Source of the DNA: Anarhynchus alexandrinus | Lineage: Eukaryota > Chordata > Aves > Charadriiformes > Charadriidae | Length of the DNA: 64,000 bases | NCBI GenBank assembly: GCA_008711295.1 | Contig: VUYV01000020.1 | Coordinates: 4,524,200-4,588,199, forward strand | Direction: 5' to 3' | Shown: positions 1-12,222 of the stretch, in pieces | Layout of the letters: each line of letters opens with the position of its first letter | Numbering within the stretch: position 1 is the first letter of the stretch | Made by a program: the position numbers and the translations under genes | Notes under the pieces: model-generated | Seen by the model: the letters and a program-made list of their open reading frames with translations, nothing else | What the model was told of the DNA's origin: nothing | The model's database searches: none

Positions 1-3000
1 TAACTTTTCAATGGCAAACCCTTTCCCTCCTGAAAGTCTCTTCTTCACCCCCAGGTTCATATGCAGCTTAATTTCAGGGGATAGCTAAAAGACAGAACGT
101 GGCAGAACTTCATTTTGTGACTACTCTTCTCCTTTCTCTTCCAAGAAAAGGAAAGGTCAATTCCAAATGCTGTTCTAACAAGAAAAACAAAACTTTGTAG
201 TTAGCATTGTTTTCCTGTGTTCTCCACTACCCTTCCCTAAAAGGCTGAAAGGCCTGTCAACGTAAGGCTGCCTAACACGTACTTCCTTCTATGCAACCAC
301 ATTGCAAAGAGCAGTTCAATAGTTTACAAACACACCACTGTCCCTCTTACAAAGGAAAAAAAAAATAAAAATCCATCAAACATTTGCAAATGTGCATGCA
401 GAGCTGTCAGATGGCAACTACCAGACTTAGAAAGGTGCCACCAGACAGACAACACTGAACTTTTTTGGAAGGTACTTCAAAGGGCCTAGCAGATGCTTGC
501 TGGTCACTTGCCCAAACGCAGAAATAGGCCAGTTTCAGCTATGGGTCCTTGCTGGCACCAGCATGATAAGCCTTTCTTCTCCTCTCTCTCACACGTCTTT
601 GAGATGTGTCTTTGAAAAAAGCTTACTGTAAGCTTTGATTTTGCCTGCCTGACAATTTGAAGGAAGGAGGCTGCATGATGAAAAGGGTAATTCAGAGGGG
701 CAGGTTGTCAGTGCTCCCTGGCCAACTTGGGGAGCTCACCGCTCCAGGGTCCCAGTGAAGGTAATGCTCTGAAGGCAACACAAATCTCTTAGGAACAAGT
801 GAATGAGCCCACATCCCCCTGCTAGTGAGCTGTGTCTTGTCCCCACTTTCTCTCCTGATACAAAATGGCCTGTGCTTCCCTGCACACACCTGCAGCAGTT
901 CCTGCACACACCACAGGGTCTACGTGTGCCTGAGTGGGAGGAGAAGCAAGCACGAGAGGAGCTCCAAGCAAGCACAGACACAGGCAAGACATAATCTGAC
1001 CCTAAATCTCTCCACTACATCCACATAGAGTCCTTAGCAGTTTTGGTCTGTACACAAGTGACACTACCATGTCCTCTGCTTCCTCCCCACCTTCCCCTTT
1101 CCAGTCCTCCCTGTGCGGCAGGAACATCCTCCCTCCAGACAGATCACAGCTGGATGCCCTCGCAGTCCTCCTCCCTTCGGGCCAGGAACCCCAGGTACAA
1201 TGCTTCTCATGGAGCTGGCGCATGGTGTGTACTTGGGCATGTGCAACTTCCAGTTTGCATGAGGCCAGGGCAACCTGATTCCCCCCAGCCAGGCAGGCTG
1301 GCACAGAGCAACATGCTGCTTTCAACTTAAAGGGAACACAAATTAAAACTGCAAAGTGAGTATTAATTACCCTGGCATGAGCAGGCTGCAAATGCATGCT
1401 GACACAGTGCACTTGCCTCTGGACAAACCGCCCCAACCGTGGAAGCCAAGCGCAGGAAGTGGGTGTATTATGGGAGAGGTGTGTGGGAAAAGAGGATTAC
1501 AGCTCTGGAGACTGGGAGAGGGAATGGGTGCCAGGTTCCCACAGCCACGCGAATAAAGGAGAACAGAGAGCAACTGCAGTGGGCCTGGATGCAATGGTAA
1601 AAGACATGCCTGATCTGCCATCTTGGACTTGAAGCTCTGCCAGAAAACAGTGGTAGAGCCACTGTGACCCTCTGCCATCCCCAACCCTTCTCTCTCTCTG
1701 CTGCATCACTCAGGTGTGACCCAAAAGTCACCAAATCTGTCCCCCCTCTCTGTGAAATATGCCTTGCCACTTCCCAGCCCCTTGAACCACAGTGCCACCA
1801 GCCACAGCCACTGCCAACACACAGGGCAGCCGGTCACTGGGCTGCACCTCGGTCCTCACCTCCTTTCTACACCTTCCCACCTTCCCCATTCTTAAACCTG
1901 ACCCTCAACCCACATCAGAACACAAAGCAAGGACAGCGCTGAAAATAGGATGTCAGCCTCCTGACTCACCAACCTCACTACTTTCATGGTGCTGTTTGGA
2001 TTACGGACTTGTGGTTATTCCACAATGTCTATACTGCAAGCATTTACATGATTTAACGGGTGCAAGGGCATACATGGCAGGAATTTATGAAAAGCAGGGA
2101 GCAATAAAATTTTTTTTCTTTAAGGAAGCAGAAGAGAGAGTCTGTGTTCTGGCTGCTATGGACAGGCTGAAGGCTGGCTAGCCTTTGACATGAAATCCAA
2201 TAAAAGCAATGCTAAATAAAACAATGTCTGGAGCCAGATGTTTGGGATAGTTTTTAACAGACAGAGGCATTCCCACCTTGGCCACACTGGATCCTTCTCC
2301 ACAAGGAGGAAACTCTGGACACAGTCTTTTGTCAGAAATTATTCAGACCAAGGGCTGGGGTTCTCCAGAGCCAGCTATCACTGCACAGAGGCCCTCAGCA
2401 GGCGGCTCAGTGGCTGGGTTGGGAGGAGCACAGGGGGAGCTGGTTTCCCCAGTAAGCAAATGGATATTCATGTTCTCACTTAGCAGAGGACCTTCTCCAT
2501 TTCGCTCAGCAGACAGACATGTGCCCATCAACAGGAGGCTAGAGCCCACCTAGGGCACTGGAGTGCTAAAATCTCCATAAGGGGCCTCTGCCCAGCAAGT
2601 AACTCAAGGGTGCAACTGGCCAGGGAGATGAGTCTTTCTTGTTGCTTCTAAAGGGCAGGTTCAGGTTTAGGCACTCAGTCACATACTAAAGACAACCAGG
2701 AGGGTTTGCCAAACTGTTAGCAAGCTGCAGTTTGGGATCTCTGCTGCCTGAGATGTCAGAGCTGTTTAGACTGCATGATATGGTACGAATAAGGACACAG
2801 CTCAAGGAATGTGGTTTGAAGATCAAAGCCCAGACTTAAGTTCTCCTCACACTCTCTCTCTTCAGGCAAGTCACATTCTCTGCTGGTTTCTCAGTTTAAC
2901 TCACTCTGAAATTGCAATCACGATATTTATCTGCCTCTGGGATGCTATATTTAGCAATACTTGCAAAGCACCTTGGGAGCCTGTGATGGAAGGGGCAACA

Positions 3001-5421
3001 TGTATGTGTGTGTATATATGTATGTATAGACTTACAAAGAGTCTTCTGATTTTTTAGAAATCTTTACTTCATGCTGTGCAGCCAGAACCAGAGGCTTGCA
3101 CCAATACTGCTCTGTCACCTCTGTCACCGTGCATTTGTGAATAGCTCAGGCGTTTGCCAAGAAGGCTCAGGCCAGCATATCTCCTGCTCAGCTCCAAGCT
3201 GAAAAGGTCCCTTGTTTTAGGAGAAGAAAACCCAGCATGTTTCTGCGGTGGCCTTTAAGGATGCAGAAGCAAGAGATAAGAGACAGGGAAGTCATTCCAG
3301 GGATCTGGCCCCTGTCCAAGCAGAAGGCGTTCTCAACGTTGATAAGATCAAGGCAAGAGCACAAGAGGTTTATGTTCCGATTTAAAATTCTTATTTTTAC
3401 ATAGCAGAAAACATCTCTCTGATCAGCCAGGTTATCAGATTGGCCTTGAAATCCTTACTCCCTTCTCTGCCTGCCCCAACAAGAGCTCTCGAGATACCCA
3501 GGGGCTTGCCAGTTGTGTCTTCTACCCACCTATTGCTGCTGAGATAAGCCCAGTTCCACCGATTCCATTCAGAGACTGCGTGTAGGAGTTTGTGAAGGAA
3601 GAACAAGAATAGGACTAGATGACAGACTTGTAACCCGTCTCCCAAGAGGGCCTGGAGAACTGAAGACTTGTGGTATTATAGAAAGACTCTGGAAGATAGG
3701 CCTCTGCCTTCAGAGCTGGCTACGGCTGACCAAGCCTGACCCAGGGCAGAGGCAGTTACATCCTGCAAAGCACATGCACATACAGCCATCCTCCGTCGAG
3801 TGCTAAGGAAGGGTCTCCATGTACCACCCAACTGCACCATGCAAACATGCTCTGGATGCTAAAATACCCATGCACGTGTGTGTACCTCTCACCCCCACTT
3901 ACTGCCTTGCTTCCAGTTACAGACATTACACTGGTTGACACCGTGGGGCACCAGTGACCAGGTCTGCACAGACCTTGCCCACCTCATTGTGCAACACCCA
4001 CATAGGCGCATGCCTACCCCTCACCTTGCACTGACACGTGCTACGCTACATGGATCTTATGTACAAATCCATACTTCATACACACACTGTCACCTCTAAT
4101 TTCTATCTGCTCGCCTGCCCGCAGGGGCTGATTCTCCTGTTCCATTACCCTTTACTGGGGGGGAACAGAAGTGAGATTTTTTTAATATCATTTTCACTGT
4201 AGGCCCTGACGTCTCACAGCTGCTATTCCTGAAAGCATTTCAAACATGACTGAGCTGCTGCACATTTGGGAAGTTTATTAATCTCTCTGTCCTAACCTGT
4301 CTGGGTTCTTAGACTTGTCACATCACTGTCCCATCATCCCGCTTAAGAACTGCTGAGTGAGTGGAAAAGCTGTAGCCTAACACCACCTGAGCGGGCCCAT
4401 CGGAAGCTGAAGCACAGCGAACAATGACAAGGTGACACCTTAGTGATAAAACAGCCGTGGAGAAGCAAAGCCCAACCTAGGTTATCTGCTTGAGAAAAAC
4501 TCCCAAGGACCATGAACATTTCCAAGGGCTGAAACAGTGTTTCAGTGCCAGAGTAAGGACACTGCCCCTCCATCTCACCTTTCCATGGGAGACTCTTCCA
4601 GCAGAAGAGGGAGGAAGAGCATAGCTGGGATGATGCATGAGAGAGCAACACCTTGCATCCTGACATGCCAGTAGAGCCCTGAGATGTCAACGCAACCAAA
4701 ACATCAGCCAGCAGGAGGGCATTTTTAAAAGCACGCTTTATCTCACAACCACATGAGACACTGTCCTCAGCAAGAACGGGATGAAAATGCTTCATTGGTG
4801 TTACTAACAGGTCACTCTCATCATTGTCATTGCACAGGAGGCAATAAGCATAATCTTTTCTCCATCAAGATATTCAGCAGCAGGAGAACTGGGGGGAGAC
4901 AGCAGAGATCCTTGCTTCAAACCCCTAGCATAAACCATTAGGTAGCATGCCTGCTCCTCAGATCAGGTCACTCACTGCATCTCCATCCAGTCGTATGCTG
5001 TCTGGATGTCACTGCCCACCTCAGTTCAAAAAGAGACTGCAGGTTCTTTACCTATGCTGAAACAGGAGCACTTGTGCATCAGGGCTTCTCAAGGCTACAG
5101 CGACACAAGCAAACTGTTTCACGTGGTGATGTTTCCTGTTCAGACACGCAGTTGCCTGGTTCCTCCTGTAACAGCTCATCAACCCATTTGCTATGAGAGA
5201 TCTGACTTCATTTCTTCCACCCTTACCACAATTGCAAAGTCCCAACACTGAACCTGTGTCACCAGACCCTCAGCAACAGAGAACAAAGCCTCCCACCTTG
5301 CCTCCTGCTATCATCCTTTGCAAAAGGCCACAATCAGTAGGGCCTTAGAATAGCCCTCCCAAGTGAACTAAGGTCCCTAGTGTGCTCTGACTCCATTACT
5401 GAATGCTGGGCAAGAGCCAGA
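1..5421. other. Non-coding, presumed downstream intron or 3' flank
   Basis: No exon, RNA gene or interspersed repeat is supported. Some acceptor-like purine runs occur on the plus strand (for example near 1,530 and 4,880), but each opens on the gene strand into a stop within five codons. The open frames here, including 150 codons at 4,343-4,795 on the minus strand, show no recognisable protein motif. Confidence 0.5.
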
Positions 5422-5660
5422 AAATCACAGAATGGCTGAGGTTGGCAGGCACCTCTAGAGATAGATGAGTTCAACTCTCCTCCTCAGAGCAGGGTCAGCA
5501 AGAGCACATTGCCCAAGACCGTGTCCTGGCATGCTTTGAGTATCTCCATGGACAAAGATTCCACAATTTCTCTGGGCAACGTGAATTTCCTGCGTTTCAA
5601 CTTGTGCCCGTTACCTCTTGTCCTGCTCCCAGGCAACACTGAGAAGGACCCCCATGCCAA
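5422..5660 (-). mobile_element. CR1 LINE 3' fragment, reverse orientation
   Basis: The segment begins AAATCACAGAATGGCTGAGG, the reverse complement of a CR1 3' end. It runs through recognisable CR1 phrases (tcaactctcctcctc, agcagggtcagc, cccaagaccgtgtcc, tgcccgttacctcttgtcctg). It is moderately diverged and 5'-truncated. It fades into unrecognised sequence after about 5,660, although weak similarity may extend to about 5,740. Confidence 0.85.
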
Positions 5661-7612
5661 GCATGTCTTACTGGCTGGATTGAGGTTTCCGTTTATATGA
5701 TGAGAGCACAGCATCATCCTTCAGAGGTATCGATCTTTCAGCTGCTTCCAGAGCCAAGGCACCTCCCTGCCAGGACCCTGCTGCCTCCTTTCTAAGCTGG
5801 GTACACAAAAGTGGGCACTCACAATCACTTGGAAAATGGAAACAAAAATGTTCATTTACATAACAGCTCTGCCACTTGACTGACCAGCAAGAGACTGTGA
5901 GGTATCATATGCTGTTGTCATGGGAACCACATGAGTGCCTCAGGTAGAGATGCATTGTCCCAGCTTGGCAAGGTGGGCCAGAGAAGCATGGATTCTGTGC
6001 CATCTGTCAGTATGGTGTGCTCTCAGTTTCTGCTGTTTATTTTAATGTGAGCTGACATGGGCTCAGTAGGGAGCAAAGGGATAATTCTGCCTTTCAGATT
6101 CTCCAGGGGCACAAGAGTAAGCTGCAATAATGAGCTCAGGGTGTCAGAGGAAACCACCCACCCAGGCGTTCCTGAAACCCCAGGGACTGGGGGACTGCCA
6201 CCAAGCAGCACTAGAAATAGCTACAGTCCAGGGACACCCAGAAAAAAAAAACCAGCAAAAGCACGTGGAGCAGGGATAAAGGAAGGTGATAAATAGGTTG
6301 CGCTAAAATGTTGTGGCAGGATTAGACTGTTGGTAGGTCTGAAGGACACGCACAGTCTGGGGACAGCTCACGGGGCACAGGAGGAGACAGCTCCACTGAA
6401 AACAATCCAGGCGGGAGCACAAGAGAATACATAACAGACTAGGATTAATTGTGCAATCCAACGTATCGGGTCATTGTGGGGCTGCTGGAAGGCAGGACTA
6501 AAATGCTCTGGCAGAAGGCATATGAGGAGTTGGAGAAATACCATCCAGCTCTGCACAAGGCTCTAGCCAGCCCTACCTGCTCCTCCTCCTCTCAAGTACC
6601 AAATTCACCCACAAAGCAGTGATGAACAGGGGCACCCAACAGCATGCCCATAAACAGTAGCACTTCTATGTACACAAAGGCATATGTCCCATTTCCTTCT
6701 CGGCATGGTGCAAACCCTGAAGGATCCTGGTCTGCCATTCATCCCTCTTGCAAAGCTCTAATTACTGTAATGAAAGTAGTAGTTTTATCACAAAGGATAT
6801 CCGTTTCCTCCACCCTGACTGGGTTTTGCCTGTGTATTCCAAATCTGTGGAGGATCATATGGGGGTCAGTGGACTGAAGCACTTGTTTTGGCTGCAGTGT
6901 GCAAGGTCACAAACACATGTCCCACAGCACCACACAGCACTGACCAAAAGCCAGCCAAGGTACCTACAAAGGAGAGAGGGGCTGGATGAAGAGTCAGGGG
7001 ATGGAGTACTAGAGACAAAGACTCAAAAACTACAAGCCTGAGAGTTGAGCAAGCCTAGCCCTGCTAAGCGTGTGTGCACTCAAGAACAGGAGATGCTCAG
7101 ACACTGCAGTGTCATCCCAGCTGCAAAGCCACCCAAGCAATCTAGCTCATCTGCCATCATCCCATCCCAAATCCCATACAGCTCTGCAGACATCAGCGCA
7201 CCACACAGCCCCTCTTCCGCAGCTATCTACCAGTACCTCTCACCCGTGCCAAACACCACTTGTTACCTCAGATCAGCACTTCCCTTGGTCAAGAAGGATC
7301 CAAATGACACCCTACAGGACACCTATGCATAACTGTATGAGCTTATAGCTGGGGATGCAGACTTCCACTGCAAGGAAGCTTTGAACCCACAGTCTCCAAA
7401 ACGGAAAAGCCAATGTATTATTAGCCTTGTCAGCACCCAACCTAAATTGCAACTATAGTCTATATTCCAGACTAGCAACTTTTGTTATGCAGCTGATCAA
7501 GCCATAGGAAACCTCCAGAAATAATCTTCTGGGTGTAGATGTTCGACGAGAATCACCACATTTAGATATATGTGGAAAGATAAAGGAACCACACCAGAAA
7601 AGGACAACTTAC
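5661..7612. other. Non-coding, immediately downstream of exon 4
   Basis: No certain feature. One weak candidate for a short terminal exon lies at 7,367-7,323 on the minus strand and is treated as a finding. The rest shows only chance frames. Confidence 0.5.
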
Positions 7613-7666
7613 ATGAATTTTAATAACTCTAGTCTTCGCTCCGCAATTCTTCTTGAGCAGCATCTT
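7613..7666 (-). CDS. Coding exon 4 (54 nt) of the FAM53-like protein, not terminal
   Basis: A small exon encodes 18 residues, KMLLKKNCGAKTRVIKIH (213-230). The acceptor is TACTTCTCTTTCAG and the donor is CAT|GTAAGT, both close to consensus. It joins exon 3 in phase 0, so the combined protein reads RPSLDLEKMQQ followed by KMLLKK, a continuous basic amphipathic stretch. The exon is 26 kb from exon 3 and would not be called without the family-like continuity and splice sites. Because the frame is still open at a strong donor, the protein continues. No downstream exon is certain in the remaining 7.6 kb. Confidence 0.7.
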
Positions 7667-9948
7667 CTGAAAGAGAAGTAGAATCCAGGGATTAGTAGCA
7701 GTAGCCCAAGGGAACAAAGAAATGGAGGTTGTAGGGAGTCTCTTTTCATCAACATTTAATTAGCAAACAAGATGGATGGATAGTTAAGTGAGATATGAAA
7801 GACTAGGAATTACCAGAGTTGGCCATCAAGTAATCAACCTAATCTGAGACTGTCTCACCCAACCTGAACAGAGTCCTTTGGCAGTGGCTGATACCCTGAG
7901 TTTCAAAAGAAAGTACAATAAATTCCACAGAAAAAGAGATGGAACAACTGCCTAAAAGGAAGTTTCTTTCTAATTTCTGTCAATTAGTGGTTAGACTCTG
8001 CCCTGAAGAAGGTGAATTTATCTTCCTTTTATGAAGAAAAAAATAGTCAATTTAATGTAAATGTAGATGCTCCCATTATTTAACAGTTATTTTCATTATG
8101 TTTATGTATTTAGAATTAAAAAACAAGGCAAAAAGCACCTGCCTACAGTCCTAAATCCCTTTGCCATATACTGTAAGACCCATTAAAGTTGTCATAACAT
8201 ATGAACCGCACAACTTGGCAAAGAGGATATACTTAAAACACCAATTACTGTGTAACTACAGAAATAAACAGGTGAGTTGCAGCTCTATCCCAGTTCTGAG
8301 GCTTTGAAAGTTGGCAAGTGAATAAAACCATTCTTTCCCCTCAAAAAAATTTCCAAAAAAACACTCAAAGTGGAAAAACAAGGCTTCAAGAGAGAATAGT
8401 TTTTCCATAAAAAATACTTCAACAACATTTTTCATAGTGAAAAACTCGGTGGTGGAGATGTGTCAGAAAAACTCCATCAGTTTTTGAAAGAAATAATAGA
8501 TTTTCCTAGTTCCTGACTGTTTTCTACCCTTTTCCAGTTAGAAAGCTATGTGAAGTGTGGGAAAACACTCCACACACACACACGCTTTAACAAAGCAACT
8601 GAAGTGTTTCTCAGATTAAGTTCTTAACCCAGAAGACCTGTGGAAAGGTCCCACCATCTTACCGATATGGTCGGCAAATAGTGAGACCTTTCTACTTCCT
8701 CTCCATTTGTTTGTAGTCTTCCTGCTTTCTGCAGCAGAAGACAAGATAAAAGCGACACAGGAAAGGGAGCCTTGGAAGGTCAAAAAGCTTCAAAAAAACC
8801 CCCACCCAAAATACAGAAACAACTCCCAAAAAACTCAGGAAAAAAAAACCAAACCAAAGTTGAAGACAGCGCTCAGGTGAAAGTATATATTATTTTTCCA
8901 TTGGAAAGTACTGCTGGGATACTGTACTGGGGAGAAGTCCCATTCCTCCACTACCACCTGTCATTCTACACCCCATGAGCACGTCTTTGCTGTGCCAATC
9001 CACACAGCTGCCCAAAACTTGGAGAGGGGGTTGGAGACCCACCCACCATTTCTATGCGCACCAGCCTCTTGGATCTAAAATCCAGCCCTCAGCACACTCA
9101 CAGCCCACTTACGTGCCTGGAAAAGAGACAGGCACTGCAGCAAGTCTTGAAATTTGTACATGGGTAGTTTGGGGCCTAAGGAAAGTGCATTTCACTGTCC
9201 AAGCACACATGGAGAGGAGGGAGGTGCTGCAAGGATTTTGAGCATTTTCTCTTAATCCTTTTGCAGGTGAACCCTAATGCTTCGTTATTCATCAAAGGGC
9301 TCAACAGTAGTGGTACCTGATGCCTTTGCCCCCAGGTCTGACCTGGCAGCACAGGCTGCCATGTCAGCACAGCACCAAAGTTTCTAACCCAAAAGGACCC
9401 AACAGGTCTTTGCATATACTACGTAGAAGGACACAAAGGGAACTGCTGAACTGAACCAACCTAAGCCTGTACTGTCTGACTAAGCAAGTAATTCTCCGGG
9501 AATTCTTATAAAACAACATGGGGCTCCGTTCCCAGTCAGGCTGCAAGGCAGTTATTGTAAGGCTGGTATTTACTGTGAGGTTACTGCCTTTCTTAAGACC
9601 CCCCGCAACCACACAGTGAAAAAGACTGAGGAGGAGGGAGAACTTGGTGGGGCTGACAAACCCCAGGGGTGCAGGGACAGGCAAAGTGAGGAGTTGTGAG
9701 GTCTGGCAAAGTTTTGGTCTCTCCAGAAGCTTTTCGTCTAGACTGCTGTGAAATGCTGGCTGGTGGGGATGAGGAAGGGTAGCTCAAGGATAGCTCAAGC
9801 CACAAGCCCACCAGTGGGATAAAACGTGTGAGACAAAGTATGGTCAAGCAATGAAAGTGAGACTCAGGACTCTGGATTTCAAGCCTCATCCTTTAGGGGA
9901 AGAGTGCTGTTACAGTGGGACATACCCTGCTGCATCCCATTTGACTAC

Positions 9949-10012
9949 AAGCTGTATGACTTTGGGCAAGACTCTCAGCTTCTCCACGCTGCTGTAAAGC
10001 TGAGATTTACAG
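9949..10012 (+). repeat. MIR-like SINE remnant
   Basis: GCTGTATGACTTTGGGCAAG followed by CTCTCAGCTTCTCC and TGTAAAGCTGAGA matches the well-known MIR core order (ctgtgtgaccttgggcaagtca, then ctctgtgcctcagttt and tgtaaaatggg). Short and diverged, so the call rests on motif order only. Confidence 0.45.
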
Positions 10013-12197
10013 TGGCACTTGGCTGAGCCCCCAAGGATGGCACGAGGCTGACACACCAAATTCCACAGTGCCTCAGTAGCACTACAGCATCCTCTACTGA
10101 AAAGGGAAAACTATCTTTAAACACAACTCTGTCAGCCAGGGAGCAAGTACAACACCCTCCAGTGCAGTCCAGTGGGCTCTAATGCCTAGCGAGATCCCAC
10201 CCACAGATCCCCCCATGACTCCAAAAGGGTGCAACAAAAGGCATTATTTCCCAACTACAAATTAAGAGATGCAGCAAGACCTTAAATTCACCCATCCTGG
10301 CCTTCTATTGTAACACATAGGGAGGAACAACAGAGACAAAAATTACAAGAAGATGACAAAGGCTGACTGAAAAGTTTGAACTAGCCTGTGAGAGGATGGA
10401 CAACAAGCCAGACTCTACCAAGAGGAATTCAAGTGCTCAGCTGTATCTCAAGTCCTACACCTCTAGCTGAAAACAGGGGTTCTCTTTCAGCGATGCTGTT
10501 GTGATGAGCTTTAATCATTTGAGGATCTTAGCACTATTCACACTATTGCTATGGTTCAAAGAGGTTGGTTGCAATGTGCAGCAAGAGCAGGAGGCCCTGC
10601 ATAACAATTTAGTTAATAGTGATCTCTGGTGTGCCTCTTGATGGACTTAGTAGTAAAATCAAAACATGACATCCCCTCATCCACAGGCTGTAAAACTGGA
10701 GCATAAACCTCAGCAGAGGAAGCTCTCCAGAACTGCTGGGTTTTCCTAGTTCCACTTAGACTGGAAGTGGAGCAAGATCACTTGCACCGCACTCTTCCAG
10801 CTTCACTGCAAGGGTCCAAGATCGTCATAAGAGACAAAACAGAGGGAGGGACATAGAGCAAGCCAGCCACATGATCCTGCAGCTGAGAATGAATAAATAG
10901 AAGGCCAGTTATCAAATGTTATTCTCTTTAATCAAATTGCTTCCACCTCACTTGCAGCCACGTGCTTTCTATACCCAGCATAGTAAAGCCATGTTTTACG
11001 AAAAGTAAGTCAAGCATCTTTGTATGGTTTTCCATCCCTTGGTTTTTCCTTTCCTTGCCAAACCTGAGCGCAGGCTTTCAGACAAGGAAGCTAAAATGCA
11101 GTGCTGCCTAGCAACAGCCCGGGACTTTCCACAGCAGCCTCTCCTCATCCTCCCTCTGGAGACCTCCACGTCACAAGCCAGCCATGAGATGCAGCAACTG
11201 ATTAACTCCTATTTACATAGATACAAGGCAGAGCTGAAATAACATTTATTTGGCTACGTGACTTGTAGTAGCCTAAAGCCAGGGGAGAATAGCCTACAAC
11301 AAAGGTGACACATTCAGTTTAGTAACCCTGACATTATTCCTAACTACTAGGCCAATTTGGAAGTGCAGTTTTATTTCCTCAAGTTATTTTTTGGGAGCTA
11401 TGACAAGGAGAAGAGCAGAGATTTCCTGAAGGTCATGGAGAATGTTAGTAGCAGAGTTGAGAATAAACTGTAGGGCTTCGTTTCTGAGACTCTTTCTTCC
11501 ACCTGCAGAAAAGGAAATGGAAGAAAGAGACACAGCGTCTGTGCTCAGCCTCCCTATTTCAATTAAAAAGTCCCTCCTGTTGGTTTCTGACGGAACTGCT
11601 GGCAGCACAGCTGAAACCTACAGCTTGGGAGCACTATTATTTGTGCGAAGGAAAGTTTATTTTATGATCTGCTGTGGCTTCTACTTAAAAGAAGGAAATG
11701 GCATGAGTAAGGAAATGTGGAAAGTCTTTTTGAGGGCACAAGAGTTATGCCTCGCCCTAAAAATAATGCTGAATTGGAACATTTTAGGGTTAAACTCCCA
11801 AAAAACAGCAGCATCAGTTCAGCTTAAGAACCCTCCCACGAGTCTCCCCTCCCGTTACACAAATATTCTCTGCTCATAACCCTGTGACTCTCTCTGTCCT
11901 GGATCTGTATTCAAAACAAAGTTGCAGGGGCTGGAAATGATCACTTAGAGGGTTACATATTTACTGAATGACATGCGGTAATGAACCCCTGAACTGGCAC
12001 ATGTGGCTTTGCCGCACATCCCTGCCACATCAAAATAGCACATGAACTGCAGAGATGAACCACCACCCCTGCTTCTCTCGGAGCACAGCCCTCTAGTCCA
12101 GCCTTGCTTCAGGAGACATCTCCAATTAAACAGTAGTGCTCCAAGTCCTCTAACACTGACTTGTGCAGTTCTAAACTAACCTAGATGGTAAGTGGTG

Positions 12198-12222
12198 CAC
12201 GTGTGTATTTGCTTATGCAAAT
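12198..12222. promoter_or_regulatory. Adjacent E-box and octamer motifs in an AT-rich intronic block
   Basis: CACGTG at 12,198-12,203 and a perfect ATGCAAAT octamer at 12,215-12,222 lie 11 bp apart, at the start of an AT-rich, repeat-free stretch reaching about 13,260. These are known sites for bHLH and POU factors. Chance occurrence cannot be excluded. Confidence 0.25.

Noticed and set aside
4343..4795. 150-codon minus-strand frame, checked as a possible last exon of the gene
   Set aside because: No acceptor with the right phase leads into it, and the sequence does not resemble the rest of the protein.
6958..6980. Acceptor-like CTCTCTCCTTTGTAG opening an 18-codon frame after exon 4
   Set aside because: The frame gives a hydrophobic cysteine/tryptophan-rich tail (VPWLAFGQCC...) unlike the polar protein, and nothing else supports it.
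11384..11879. Overlapping frames of 74 (minus) and 145 (plus) codons, considered as an exon or gene
   Set aside because: The central part reads like a decayed MIR-type core on the minus strand, and no consistent splice pair or homology was seen.
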